64,000 nucleotides of DNA from DASRAJ01 sp035638255 (GTDB taxonomy: Bacteria > Bacteroidota > Bacteroidia > Chitinophagales > UBA10324), in contig DASRAJ010000055.1 in assembly GCA_035638255.1 (NCBI GenBank), positions 19,563 to 83,562 on the forward strand, in the 5' to 3' direction. Positions within the stretch are counted from its first letter, which is position 1; the number at the start of each line of letters is the position of its first letter. Under the pieces are notes generated by a model. That model worked only from the letters and a program-made list of their open reading frames with translations, was not told the origin of the DNA and did not search any database. The translations under genes were made by a program, and so were the position numbers. Shown piece by piece: positions 33,715 to 43,721 of the stretch.

Positions 33715-34716
33715 TCATGAACCGGCAGAGTAATCACCGACGCTGAACTCATCCGGATGGCCGCCAATGGTAACGTGATTGCCGATCATGGAATTGTTGA
33801 TCAGCCGGTTTTTAATTCGGGATGAAGACTGAATGATCGAGCTTTTGATGATGCAATTTTCGATGAGGGTTTTTTCGCCGATCGAAACATGGGGACCAAT
33901 CACGGAGTTTCGTATCGTCGCGCCGGACCCGATGAATGAAGGGGGAATGATGGTGGAATTTTCGATGAGGGCCGATTTATCAATCAGGCGATCATTCTTT
34001 TTGTGTTCGAGCACAGCACGATTGGTATCTACTGTTGCATCTTTATTTCCGCAATCGAGCCACTCACTTACTTCACCCGGAAATAGTTTCCTGCCTTTGA
34101 TCTTCATATTCTCCATCGCAGTCGTGAGCTGGTATTCGCCTTTTTCCTTGATATCATGATCGAGCAAATGCTGCAACTCGCATCTCAGGTTTTCTCCGTC
34201 TTTGAAATAATAAATGCCGATGATGGCGAGATCAGAAACATAAGTAGGTGACTTTTCCACGAACTCCGTGATGTGTCCTTCTTTACCCACCTTGACTACT
34301 CCGAACTGTTGCCAGTTGTCAACCTTCTTTACCCAAATCACTCCGTCGGCTTTTTCAGGAATTTTAAAATCGGTATAGAAGAGTGTGTCGGCAAAAGCAA
34401 CAATCACTCTGTCTTTCAGATGCTCTTGTGCGCAAAGGATGGCATGAGCCGTTCCGAGAGGCTCATCCTGGTAATGAATGGAACCTTTTGCGCCGAGTTC
34501 TTCCGCAATCTTCAGCAGATTTCTTTCTGTTTCTTTTCCGAAATCACCAACTACAAAAGCAATGTGCTTGATTTCATCCCCTGCGATCTCAGCGAGGTAC
34601 TCCACTAAATGCTGAACGATGGGTTTGCCTGCAACCGGAATCAATGGCTTGGGAGTGGTGAGCGTATGCGGGCGCATGCGCTTGCCGAGACCTGCCATGG
34701 GGACGATTACTCTCAT
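33715..34716 (-). CDS. sugar-phosphate nucleotidyltransferase (RmlA-like) with left-handed beta-helix
   Basis: The 333-residue protein begins with the nucleotidyltransferase signature VIVPMAGLGKRMRPHTLTTPKPLIPVAGKP. It continues with YQDEPLGTAHAI, AFADTLF and EWLDCGNKDATVDTN, typical of glucose-1-phosphate thymidylyl/uridylyltransferases. The C-terminal 80 residues show hexapeptide-like repeats (IENSTIIPPSFIGSGATIRNSVIGPHVSIG at positions 252-281), a left-handed beta-helix. It would make an NDP-sugar for surface glycans. The exact nucleotide and sugar cannot be read. A heptad hairpin lies between it and dut. Confidence 0.9.
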   Translation of the reverse strand: MRVIVPMAGLGKRMRPHTLTTPKPLIPVAGKPIVQHLVEYLAEIAGDEIKHIAFVVGDFGKETERNLLKIAEELGAKGSIHYQDEPLGTAHAILCAQEHLKDRVIVAFADTLFYTDFKIPEKADGVIWVKKVDNWQQFGVVKVGKEGHITEFVEKSPTYVSDLAIIGIYYFKDGENLRCELQHLLDHDIKEKGEYQLTTAMENMKIKGRKLFPGEVSEWLDCGNKDATVDTNRAVLEHKKNDRLIDKSALIENSTIIPPSFIGSGATIRNSVIGPHVSIGEKTLIENCIIKSSIIQSSSRIKNRLINNSMIGNHVTIGGHPDEFSVGDYSAGS

Positions 34717-34737
34717 AAATTCCTCAACTAACTTTCA

Positions 34738-34799
34738 AAATGGTTGAATGGATAAATGGCTGTCTGACTTTCAATAACCATTTAGCCATTTAACCATTT
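34738..34799. repeat. heptad inverted repeat (ccattta units) between dut and nucleotidyltransferase
   Basis: The left arm (34738-34761) and right arm (34776-34799) consist of three near-7-nt units each, of the aaatggt/accattt type. They pair over about 20 of 24 positions around a 14-nt loop. The hairpin fills most of the gap between the dut stop (34810) and the next start (34716). Confidence 0.65.
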
Positions 34800-34809
34800 A
34801 GCAATTAAT

Positions 34810-35244
34810 CTATTTTACTCCCGTGTGCCCGAATCCTCCGGCGCCTCTTGTTGTTTCTTCCAACTCTTCGACCAATTCCCATTCGATCTTTTCATACTTC
34901 GCAATGATCATTTGAGCGATGCGCTCATTGGGTTCAATCACCTGCACCTGGTCAGAAAGATTTACGATGATGATTTTTATTTCTCCCCGGTAATCTGAAT
35001 CAATGGTGCCGGGAGTATTTAGTAAGGTTAAACCTTTCTTTACTGCCAATCCACTGCGGGGACGAATTTGTGCTTCGTATCCGTTTGGTAACTCAATGAA
35101 CAATCCTGTAGGAATCAGGTTTCTTTCGAGTGGTTTCAACTCAACAGCGGAATCAATGTTTGCGCGCAAATCCATTCCGGCTGAACCGATTGTTTCATAA
35201 GAAGGAAGCGGGTTTGCAGAGCGGTTGATGATCTTCACTTTCAT
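34810..35244 (-). CDS. dut: dUTP diphosphatase
   Basis: From ATG 35244 the protein has 144 residues, the usual length of a trimeric dUTPase. All five motifs are present: GSAGMDLRA, RPRSGLAVKKG, LLNTPGTIDSDYRGEI, ERIAQMII and the C-terminal RGAGGFGHTG. It hydrolyses dUTP to dUMP and keeps uracil out of DNA. The longer frame upstream of 35244 runs into repeat sequence and is not credible. In related genomes a flippase gene stands next to dut; here it lies 4 kb away beyond an accessory block. Confidence 0.96.
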   Translation of the reverse strand: MKVKIINRSANPLPSYETIGSAGMDLRANIDSAVELKPLERNLIPTGLFIELPNGYEAQIRPRSGLAVKKGLTLLNTPGTIDSDYRGEIKIIIVNLSDQVQVIEPNERIAQMIIAKYEKIEWELVEELEETTRGAGGFGHTGVK

Positions 35245-35264
35245 GAGGGCGGCAAAGGTAATAT

Positions 35265-35316
35265 ACGATTCACGATACACGTAACACGAGTTCTCCCGAT
35301 TCAATCGGGATTCACG
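35265..35316. repeat. heptad array plus hairpin upstream of dut
   Basis: Four 7-nt units (acgattc, acgatac, acgtaac, acgagtt) occupy 35265-35292. They merge into a 33-nt segment (35284-35316) with a cgattcaatcg core palindrome. That segment matches 15995-16027 at 30 of 33 positions. It lies about 20 nt upstream of the dut start. Confidence 0.65.
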
Positions 35317-35428
35317 ATCCCGATCCGCCGATTGAAATTCCATACAGGCGGATTCACGCCAATAGCAAATGGAAAAGGAAAAGTGTGAACTACGCCATGA
35401 AAAAAACTAAAGCGTATTTTTATTGTAA

Positions 35429-36935
35429 ATGAAATTTTACTTACTCACTCTGTTGCTTCTTTTTTCATCGTTAATTTCTTTCTCGCAATACAGAGATAGA
35501 GTTTGGGTTTTTGGTGATTCTACTGGAATAGATTTCAACGACCTTAGCAACCCAATTCCGATTGCGACGCACAGTTCTTATACAGCTGAAAACAATGCTT
35601 CGATTTCTGATGAGCAAGGGAATCTCTTGTTTTATGTTGGTGGTTTTGCAGATAGCACTGGTTATGTTTTGGTGGCCTGAGTTAATGAAGGTATTCAACA
35701 AAGATGGAGCGGTGATGGAAAATGGTGATAGTATTAATTCTGATTATTCCGAAACTAACGGGATGATGATAATTCCTTTCCCTGATGATTCTAATAAGTA
35801 TTACCTGTTTCACTTACTCCATATTAGTTTTCAGAGCAAGCTTTATTATTCAGTTATTGATATGAGCTATAACAATGGACTCGGGAAAGTAACATCTAAG
35901 AATATTCCATTGCCGATCTCTGCCAATGATTCGCTTTGTGAAAAACTTGCAGCGGTAAAACATGGCAACGGAAATGACTGGTGGCTACTTTGTCATTCCT
36001 ATGGTAATGATCATTTTTATGAGTTCCTTATTTCGGATTCAGGAATTAGCGCACCAATCTTAAGAACAGCAGGAAGTTGTTTGTGTCTTGGTGATTTGAA
36101 TATTATTGGCGAGATGTGCTTTTCAAAAGATGGTTGCAAACTTCTAAATGTTACTACGAGTTTGGCTGATGTTTTAAGCTTTGACAGGTGCGCAGGTGAG
36201 CTCAGTTCACTGATAGAACTAAACACCAGCATAAATCCTGATTATCCATTCTACTATGGTTGTTCATTTTCTCCAAGCGGAAGATTTATTTACGTATCGA
36301 ATTTCCAGGATTGGATGGCTACAAACAATAACCGGTTATATCAATTGGATCTTCAAGCGCCGGATATTCTTGCGTCAAAGTATATGGTCTATGAGGGGCC
36401 ATCTGGCAACAATTATGCTGGAATAGGTCAACATCAGCTCGGGCCTGATGATAAAATCTATATCTCATTTGCACATAGCCTTCCCTACTACCCTACGAAT
36501 GCTGATTCTACAAACTTAAGAGTTTCAATAATCGACTATCCTGATAGTGCTGGCTTAACTTGTAACTTTATCCCATTCACTTTTTATCTTAATGGAAGAA
36601 TGATGGGTGGTGGTCTTCCCAATATGCCCAACTATAATTTGGGTGCGATAGAAGAAAATGGCTGTGATTCTTTGGAGAATGAAATTGCTTCTCTCTCTTC
36701 CAATTTTCATTTCGATTTGTTTCCAAATCCTGCATTATCTCAACTCACTTTGTATTCAAACTTTAATGGAGCAAAGTCACTCATCATCCAAAACATTTTT
36801 GGTCAAATTGTTTTCTCAAAAAAGTTTTCATTGACAGAGGCAGTGATTGATGTGAGCGAATTGCCTGCGGGTGTTTACCTGGTTACTGTGAAATCTTCAG
36901 AAGGAGTTTTTTCAAAGAAGGTAGTGAAGGAATGA
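35429..36935 (+). pseudogene. T9SS-secreted protein split by a frameshift
   Basis: The first frame (35429-35680) encodes a signal peptide (MKFYLLTLLLLFSSLISFSQ) and NNASISDEQGNLLFYVGGFADSTG before a TGA. The protein continues in the next frame from about 35680 (MKVFNKDGAVMENGDS) to 36935, so one extra base, or two lost, between roughly 35650 and 35690 breaks the gene. The joined product of about 500 residues resembles Bacteroidota proteins with a DEQGNLLFY...VWNKNHxxMxNG opening and ends in a T9SS sorting domain (DLFPNPALSQLTLY to KKVVKE). An assembly error is possible. Confidence 0.8.
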
Positions 36936-36955
36936 ATGAGTTTCCCACAGATCAT

Positions 36956-37303
36956 TCAGGAGATATTTATTTTCAAAACCAGAGCCAACGCCTTTTCAAC
37001 TTCCTTCATCTCTGAGTGCGACAATGTTCCGATTTTATTGATGAATCGCTCTTGAGAAACTGATCGTACTTGGAAGCAATCAGCAGCAGAAACCTTTGAC
37101 AAATTGTTTTGTTCATCCGGAGAAATCTTCACCATCCACTCTGCAATTTGGTAGCGATCTTTCCAATCAGTCAATGGGACAATAATTTTTAACGGCAACT
37201 TTCCATAGCTATCATCATTTACAATTATCACTGGTCGTGGCTTTCTGATTTCAGCTCCTATGGTGGGATCAAGATTGATCTGCCATATTTCATTTCGCTT
37301 CAT
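36956..37303 (-). CDS. MazF/PemK family toxin
   Basis: The 115-residue protein opens KRNEIWQINLDPTIGAEIRKPRPVIIVND, the MazF signature with the conserved RPVIIV strand, and continues with IIVPLTDWK, SKVSAADCFQVRSVSQERF and IGTLSHSEMKEVEKAL. MazF toxins are sequence-specific endoribonucleases. The gene overlaps the small antitoxin candidate upstream by 14 nt, the usual order and coupling for such pairs. It belongs to the accessory block between dut and the flippase gene. Confidence 0.9.
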   Translation of the reverse strand: MKRNEIWQINLDPTIGAEIRKPRPVIIVNDDSYGKLPLKIIVPLTDWKDRYQIAEWMVKISPDEQNNLSKVSAADCFQVRSVSQERFINKIGTLSHSEMKEVEKALALVLKINIS

Positions 37304-37499
37304 AGAAATCCTCGAAGTCTAATACTGTGAGAGCTGTCAATTCTTTATCATTAGTATAATCTTCATAGAGTAAATCCACCGCTGCATTTAATCGCTTGGA
37401 GCGATCGACTTTTAATGTTTCAGATGTAATTTCAACAATGAGCAACCGATCTTCATATGGCAACTCTTTGATTTCTTCTATTAATGCTTCAACCCTCAT
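37290..37499 (-). CDS. antitoxin candidate of MazF-type pair
   Basis: This 69-residue acidic protein precedes and overlaps the MazF-type gene. It reads MRVEALIEEIKELPYEDRLLIVE, then a charged region, and ends LTVLDFEDFYEAK. The opening resembles short addiction-module components (EALxxEIxxLPxEDRLxLVE) more than the SpoVT-AbrB fold of classical MazE. The antitoxin role is inferred from overlap and order. Confidence 0.7.
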   Translation of the reverse strand: MRVEALIEEIKELPYEDRLLIVEITSETLKVDRSKRLNAAVDLLYEDYTNDKELTALTVLDFEDFYEAK

Positions 37500-37601
37500 G
37501 ATCGTAAGTTTTTGGAGAAGTAAATTTAATCATTGTGGTGAAACTGATCATGGCTTGTTAACACAGGAAAACAAGTGAAGGAGAGCGATAATAATTTTCT
37601 T

Positions 37602-39233
37602 TCAACCATTTTTCCCGCAACAGTTTTTATACTTCTTGCCGCTGCCACACGGGCACTTTTCATTGCGACCAACCTTGCGTTCTGTTCGAACGTATGGCTC
37701 GCCGGAACTGATCACAGAATAATTGCTGTAATCTTCATATCCGTTATTGAGCCCATCGTCATCATTGATATTATAAGCATCTTCATTCTTGTTTTCATCA
37801 CTAAACTTATGCATCAGTTCACGCGCTGAAGCATACCGTTCTTGAATAGAGGAATAGAGTGGACACTTCCACATATCACCCTTGGAAGCTGCAGTATTTT
37901 CTTTCCACACCGCATAATTTCCCACGATCGTTTTATCAACCAGTCCGGCTTTGAACAATTCATGAACTGTTTGCTTTAGTTCGATTCCATCAATGTCTGA
38001 CAATGCTGAAACCATCACGGCTACGAGGAAACGATTGTGCTTGCCGGAAAATCTGCTGCCGCTCAAATAGCTGCTAAAGAGTTTTTCAAACCATTGAATT
38101 ACTTCTTCTCTCCTCGATGGTTCATGCAGCGCCATCTGAGTCATTACTGCCGCAATGGTTGACTTAGAGAAATCATATACATCATCTTCAAGCATGAAGT
38201 CAAGTAATGCATCCGTTTTATTTTGGGCAATCTGATAAATCCATTCCCAGCAACGCTCGGTTAAAAAATCTCCGAACCAAAAATCAACGAACTCTTCATC
38301 TTGACGGAAAAGGTCAAGCACGCGTTGCAGGCTATTCTCAGCTTTCAGTGCCCCGAGAAGCAAAATGGCATGAACCGGGAACCAACCAATCTCTTTATCT
38401 TCATAAGACTTATCAACAAAGAAATCGTATCGCCTGATGCTGTCGGCAAGAGCCAATTCAAGATCAGCAATGAGCGATTCCCTTGGTAACTGAAGCAACT
38501 GATTGATGCGATCATCGCTTATATCCAAATCATCTTCATAGAGCCAATTAATTTCCTTGTGATAAAAAGGAGGCGCATCGTTCTCTGCTACAGATGCTTT
38601 ATGAGGGAAGAGAGGAATTATCTGTGGCTGATCATTTACATTATTATCCAATGACTCTTCATCAATTACAGCGCTGATACACTCTGATGCGTCTTCTGTG
38701 TACGCGCTTTCAGGATCGAGACGCCACATGATTTCAAACCTTGCTTTTGCTTGTTCAATATCACCCGTGTAACAATAATATTCTACAGCCAGGTTCTCGA
38801 ATGCCAATACTTCACCTGCATGAAACGTTTCGCGATCAGGATATAATTCTTTCAGTTCCAGATTGGCACCGAGTAATTGCAGCACTTTGTCATATTCATT
38901 CCGGTTCATTGCTTCCCTTGCGAGATTGATCTTTCCAAAAAGATAGTCAGGATGTTTGGCAAGAATATCATGATTAATTTGATGCGCCCGTTCAAAATCT
39001 CCCTTCATTCCATACGCCACTGAGAGCAGGTTGCACACTTGTGGAATATTCGGATATGCTTCGGCAAGCAATTTTATTTTTTTGAATGTGCCTTTCTTGC
39101 GGCGGATTAGTTCATCATAAAGTTTTTCAAGCGCATTTCTGAGTTCAGGTGTTAAGCCATGCATGCGGCTTAGTAGGGAAGAATTATCATCTATTAAATA
39201 GCCGGACTTTTCATGGCGGAACGTGTAGGTCAT
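37602..39233 (-). CDS. TPR / DUF1186-like protein with C-terminal SEC-C zinc motif
   Basis: The 543-residue cytosolic protein has an N-terminal TPR-like region (KLLAEAYPNIPQVCNLLSVAYGMKGDFERAHQI at positions 52-84). A middle alpha-helical repeat region (about 235-430, GWFPVHAILLLGALKAENSLQRVLDLFR) is reminiscent of DUF1186. An acidic linker follows, and a SEC-C motif ends the protein (VGRNEKCPCGSGKKYKNCC), with CxCx8CC zinc ligands. SEC-C motifs occur on SecA and on many unrelated proteins and may aid ribosome or protein contacts. Function unknown. It adjoins the MazF pair in the accessory block. Confidence 0.8.
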   Translation of the reverse strand: MTYTFRHEKSGYLIDDNSSLLSRMHGLTPELRNALEKLYDELIRRKKGTFKKIKLLAEAYPNIPQVCNLLSVAYGMKGDFERAHQINHDILAKHPDYLFGKINLAREAMNRNEYDKVLQLLGANLELKELYPDRETFHAGEVLAFENLAVEYYCYTGDIEQAKARFEIMWRLDPESAYTEDASECISAVIDEESLDNNVNDQPQIIPLFPHKASVAENDAPPFYHKEINWLYEDDLDISDDRINQLLQLPRESLIADLELALADSIRRYDFFVDKSYEDKEIGWFPVHAILLLGALKAENSLQRVLDLFRQDEEFVDFWFGDFLTERCWEWIYQIAQNKTDALLDFMLEDDVYDFSKSTIAAVMTQMALHEPSRREEVIQWFEKLFSSYLSGSRFSGKHNRFLVAVMVSALSDIDGIELKQTVHELFKAGLVDKTIVGNYAVWKENTAASKGDMWKCPLYSSIQERYASARELMHKFSDENKNEDAYNINDDDGLNNGYEDYSNYSVISSGEPYVRTERKVGRNEKCPCGSGKKYKNCCGKNG

Positions 39234-39360
39234 TCAGCAATTCTTTCTTCAAAAATAATTTGGAGCAATCAAAGCTTTGAAAGAAGAAATCAACAAATGT
39301 GGATTACGCTTTCCATTTGTAGAATTTCACAATTACCGGAATGATTTTCTCTTCTGGCAA

Positions 39361-40884
39361 TTAAATCACTTTCAGGAAACTCACCTTCCCTCTCTCAATC
39401 ACATAAACTATCCCGAGGAAAAAAATCATGAGGGTGATGGACGAGAAATATTTTAAGTACCACATTGCATCCGGCAACACGGAAATAATTTTTGATTGAA
39501 GAAAGAAAAATGCAATTGCAACGAGCACATAGAGGAAAAATCTTTTCAGGTCATACGGCACAGGATAAAATTTCTGCCCGAGGAAATAAGACACCATCAT
39601 CATTGAGCCGTAACAAATGAATGTGACCCATGAAGAGCCATAATATCCATAGAGCGGAATCCAGATCCAGTTCAATGCAAGCGTGATGATCACACCCCCG
39701 ACAGCAATGAGCGAGCCGGCGAAATTTTTATTGGTGAGCTTGTACCAGATGGTGAGGTTATAATAAACACCAAGAAAAAAATTTGCGATTAACAGAATAG
39801 GTACCACACGCACGCCGTCAAAATATTCCTTCCCCATAAATATCTCTTTGAAGAAATCAATGTTGAGTGTGACAAGAAGAAAAATAAAGCAACAGAAGAT
39901 GACAAAGAAATTCATGGTGCGCGCATAGGTAATCTGCGGATTCAGCTTTTTTGATTCACCGAAGAAGAAGGGCTCTGCGGCCATTCGATATGCCTGCACA
40001 AACAACGTCATCAGCAAGCTCATTTTGTAACAAGCGCCGAAAACTCCGAGCGCATGAATTGCTTCATCATACGTTCCGTTCCATCTTCGTGTTAAAAGAA
40101 TTCTGCTCAGCAATTCATTCCCCATTCCTGCCAGACCAATGATGATGAGCGGCCATGAATAGTGAAGCATTTTCTTCCACAAACCAAAACTTATTTGCCA
40201 TTGCTTTACATAGAAATAGCGCGCCATTACAATAATGGTGACAAGGCTGGCAATGAGATTAGCAATAAAAATGAATGCAATAGAAGGATGAGGATATGAA
40301 AAACCCTGAAGGGACGATACATTGGGCATATCTTGTACAGCCTGGTAAAACGGCCGGAACACCAGGAGGAAAATATTCAATCCAAAATTGACGCTGATGT
40401 TGATGATCTTGAAAGTTGCGAAACGTACAGGGCGGTTTTCCAGCCGCAGGTAGGCAAACGGAATAGTGACGATAGCATCGAGTGCCATGATGACTGCGAG
40501 CAGAGTCACATATTCAGTGTGACCGTGGAACTGCATGGTCTCCGCAATGGGATTTCTGAATACAATAAGCAGTAGTGAAAGCAACAAGGAAGTAATAAGC
40601 AGCGACGCCATTCCCGTGTCATACACCTGCTTTTTGTGATCTTTCTCCGTTAGAAGTCCTCCGGACAAATTTGCATAGCGGAAGAAAGCGGTTTCCATTC
40701 CATAAGTAAAAAGTATGTAGAGGAGTCCTGTGTATGCATAGAACTGCGTGACCACACCGTATTCACCCGGATGGAACACACGCGTTTGAATGGGCACAAG
40801 CGCATAATTGAGAAAGCGGGCGAGAATGCTGCTGACACCATAGATTGCAGTTTGTTGTGCCAGCTTCTTTACGAGAGGGTGCAA
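39361..40884 (-). CDS. oligosaccharide flippase family protein (Wzx-like)
   Basis: The 507-residue protein has twelve to fourteen hydrophobic segments in the MATE/Wzx arrangement and starts QQTAIYGVSSILARFLNYALVPIQTRVFHPGEYGVV, the usual Wzx opening. It would flip a lipid-linked oligosaccharide across the inner membrane. The only start upstream of this conserved stretch is a TTG at 40884. A near-consensus TATCTTCG lies just upstream on the minus strand. It probably once adjoined dut, now 4 kb downstream. The 127-nt gap after its stop holds no recognised gene. Confidence 0.9.
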   Translation of the reverse strand: MHPLVKKLAQQTAIYGVSSILARFLNYALVPIQTRVFHPGEYGVVTQFYAYTGLLYILFTYGMETAFFRYANLSGGLLTEKDHKKQVYDTGMASLLITSLLLSLLLIVFRNPIAETMQFHGHTEYVTLLAVIMALDAIVTIPFAYLRLENRPVRFATFKIINISVNFGLNIFLLVFRPFYQAVQDMPNVSSLQGFSYPHPSIAFIFIANLIASLVTIIVMARYFYVKQWQISFGLWKKMLHYSWPLIIIGLAGMGNELLSRILLTRRWNGTYDEAIHALGVFGACYKMSLLMTLFVQAYRMAAEPFFFGESKKLNPQITYARTMNFFVIFCCFIFLLVTLNIDFFKEIFMGKEYFDGVRVVPILLIANFFLGVYYNLTIWYKLTNKNFAGSLIAVGGVIITLALNWIWIPLYGYYGSSWVTFICYGSMMMVSYFLGQKFYPVPYDLKRFFLYVLVAIAFFFLQSKIISVLPDAMWYLKYFSSITLMIFFLGIVYVIERGKVSFLKVI

Positions 40885-41011
40885 TTCAGAATGGAATTTC
40901 GTGGGCGAAGATACGCGCGAGAAAATTACGGCTGATGAAGATGAACGTGGAGGTGAAGACTTTTATTTCGAACAATCAAGTGTTACCTTCGGTAGCACAA
41001 ACTCTGCTCTA

Positions 41012-43657
41012 ATGAAAGCAATACCAATTACTGTTTGTTTTTTGCTCTTGATTAACTGTAAATTCGTTTTCGCTCAACCTGGAACGCTTGATCCCACTTT
41101 TGGAATTGGAGGAGAAGTGAATCTTCATCCCTATTTTGCCTCTGAGCAAGCTCAGGATATTGCTATTACCACTGATGGAAAAATTCTTCTCTTAGCCAAA
41201 GAAAATTATCTTTTAAAGCTGAATGCCGACGGAACGTTAGACACCTCCTTTGGTGTTCAGGGCAAGTTTATTATTAATGATAACTACGGAAGTTTTGTTG
41301 CTTCGGCCATTGAAGTTGATTCAGAGAACAGAATCCTGGTATACACACGGGATAGTTACTGGTTTATGATGTATGTACTGCGACTTCTTCCTGATGGTGC
41401 AGTCGATCTCTCTTTTGGAAGCGATGGCTTTGTGATCACCCCATTTGATTTTGCTAACCGTGCTCTGTGTATTCAGTCTGATGGAAAAATAGTTGTGGGC
41501 GGCTATCGTGATAATAACTATTACTCCTCTGCAAATATCGAACGGCTTAATAGTGACGGTACAGCCGATGCCACGTTCAATGGCAATGGAATGAACAGCA
41601 TACCGATTCTTGAAAGCAGCTACATTTTTGCGATCCATCAGCAACCAGATGGAAAACTACTTGCCACAGGTTATGGCGACAGCAGCATGTTTGTTGCCCA
41701 GTTCAATGTAAACGGACAACCCGACAGCAGCTTTGGTGCTGATGGTCTTGTAACATTTAGTGGCAACGGCATCATGGCCGGCCAGGATGTGACTGAAACT
41801 ACCGATGGAAGTATTTTAGTCGTCGGCCACAGGGAAACAGCAGAAGAAAGCAGCATGCTTTGCTGGAAATTATTGCAAGATGGAACGCCCGATAGTTCAT
41901 TTGGAAATAATGGAGTAGTCACGTTGTACCAGGGTTATGAAAATAATTTCGCGTGGTTCGCTTTCGCGAATGGAGATACTACAGCGGTTGTCGGAGGAAC
42001 TTTGTTTGACGGCGCTAATTATTTTCCAGTGCTGTACCGGTTGCTCAATAATGGTTCAATTGATAGCAGCTTTGGAATAGATGGCAGCGCCGGAAAAACT
42101 TTTTCCTGTGGCAAATCAATCCAGCTAAACGCTGTTCGTACGGCCGATGGAAAGATGCTGTTTGCCGGAACCGCGTTCGACAATGGCAGCAATTACATTG
42201 ATGTTTCTCAGATAAACTCTGATGGCTCTATTGATACCTCATTCGGCCTTGATGCTGTTGTCTCCTTAACAACTGATAGTTTTCATTACACTGCGATAGG
42301 CGGCGAGTGTCTTGTTTTGAATGATAACAAAATTTTGCTCTCAGGAAGTACAAGTGATAATTATAATCTTGTCTTCTTTCGATTGAATGCAGATGGAGGA
42401 ATTGATTCGACTTATGGCCACAACGGATATTATATAGCCAATCTTCACTATCAGAATGGCGATGGAATTATTACGTCGGATAGCAACGCCATTTACTATT
42501 TGCAGAATGCCCTGTACAACAGGTTGGGTGCTGAAGACCTGGCATTTCCCCCGACTTATTTTAATGATGCTGCAATACTGCATAAGTTCCATGCTGATGG
42601 AACTCCTGATTCTTCTTTTGGCCTGAATGGCATTACCATTTTGAGTTTTTCAGATTTTCAATTTAAGGGATGTACTGATTTAGCCTTGCAAGTTGACGGA
42701 AAATTAATAGTCGCGGGATATGAAACGCAAAATGTAAATTATGACTATGTGTTTGTCGAGCGTCTGAATGCTGATGGAAGTATTGATTCCACATTTGGTG
42801 ATAATGGGACGAAAATTTTCGATGCCAACAATGATGAGTATCACTTGTATGTGGCTGTGCGTGCTGATAATAAGATTAATTGTGTATTCTCATATCCATT
42901 CTATGTTGACGTTTCACGATTACTTTCGGATGGAACTTTCGATTCGACGTTTGCGATCAATGGAAGTGAAAGTATACTTTCAGGTAGTTCAGGCCCCCGT
43001 CGAATCGTTCTTCAAAATGATAACAAAATGCTGATCGAACTATGGGGTACTTTTCTTCCGATAGTTCGACTCAACGAAGACGGTTCAGTAGACAGTGCCT
43101 TCGCAGATGATGGGTTTATTAGTGACGGAGGATTTGGAATGCTGCTTCAACCGGATCAGGAAATTCTTTCGTGGGATGAAATACCTCTCACATCTGTATT
43201 AATAACCCGCTACAAAACCTATGGCGATATTGATTTAACCTTTGGAACCAATGGAGTTGCAACTTTGATGGGAGAGTTTTCAGGACTCAGCACCCATTCT
43301 CTTTGCCTGCAGTCTGACGGAAAAATTCTATTCACCAATTCAAACTATCCGAACTTTTATGTTGCACGACTTCTAAATGATATCGGTCTTATGACGGATG
43401 AACCAGTCGCTTCATCAATATTTCGCGTCTATCCCAATCCTGCTTCTGATCAACTCATCATCAGCAATCATTTTTCGCCTGATGAGCAAACAACCATTTC
43501 AATCACTGACATTACGGGAAAAAAGGTGAGGATGAAAATTGGAAAGTTCAGTGGTGATAACTTCACGCTGCCTGTGCAAGATTTGCCTCCGGGAATTTAT
43601 ATGATCACTGTTCGAACAGAAAATAATTTGGAGACCGCAAAATTTGTGAAGCAATAA
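41012..43657 (+). CDS. large delta-60 repeat protein with T9SS sorting domain
   Basis: The start is taken at ATG 41012 (MKAIPITVCFLLLINCKFVFAQ, a signal peptide); the longer frame overlaps the divergent promoter region. About fourteen delta-60 repeats follow (SDGKIVVGG, PDSSFGNNGVVT and variants), roughly one per 55-60 residues, enough for two propellers. The last 80 residues (RVYPNPASDQLIISN to KFVKQ) are a T9SS sorting domain. The 881-residue product is a surface or secreted protein of unknown ligand, related in design to that at 28213. Confidence 0.9.
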   Translation: MKAIPITVCFLLLINCKFVFAQPGTLDPTFGIGGEVNLHPYFASEQAQDIAITTDGKILLLAKENYLLKLNADGTLDTSFGVQGKFIINDNYGSFVASAIEVDSENRILVYTRDSYWFMMYVLRLLPDGAVDLSFGSDGFVITPFDFANRALCIQSDGKIVVGGYRDNNYYSSANIERLNSDGTADATFNGNGMNSIPILESSYIFAIHQQPDGKLLATGYGDSSMFVAQFNVNGQPDSSFGADGLVTFSGNGIMAGQDVTETTDGSILVVGHRETAEESSMLCWKLLQDGTPDSSFGNNGVVTLYQGYENNFAWFAFANGDTTAVVGGTLFDGANYFPVLYRLLNNGSIDSSFGIDGSAGKTFSCGKSIQLNAVRTADGKMLFAGTAFDNGSNYIDVSQINSDGSIDTSFGLDAVVSLTTDSFHYTAIGGECLVLNDNKILLSGSTSDNYNLVFFRLNADGGIDSTYGHNGYYIANLHYQNGDGIITSDSNAIYYLQNALYNRLGAEDLAFPPTYFNDAAILHKFHADGTPDSSFGLNGITILSFSDFQFKGCTDLALQVDGKLIVAGYETQNVNYDYVFVERLNADGSIDSTFGDNGTKIFDANNDEYHLYVAVRADNKINCVFSYPFYVDVSRLLSDGTFDSTFAINGSESILSGSSGPRRIVLQNDNKMLIELWGTFLPIVRLNEDGSVDSAFADDGFISDGGFGMLLQPDQEILSWDEIPLTSVLITRYKTYGDIDLTFGTNGVATLMGEFSGLSTHSLCLQSDGKILFTNSNYPNFYVARLLNDIGLMTDEPVASSIFRVYPNPASDQLIISNHFSPDEQTTISITDITGKKVRMKIGKFSGDNFTLPVQDLPPGIYMITVRTENNLETAKFVKQ

Positions 43658-43721
43658 CTTTGAGCCATAATTGCATTCATGGTTTGTTCCTGAGTTCATT
43701 TGCATTTCATAACTTTAACCT

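Noticed and set aside
37575..37829. Hydrophobic plus-strand frame opposite the SEC-C gene
   Set aside because: Antisense shadow of the acidic linker and Cys-rich end of the SEC-C protein.
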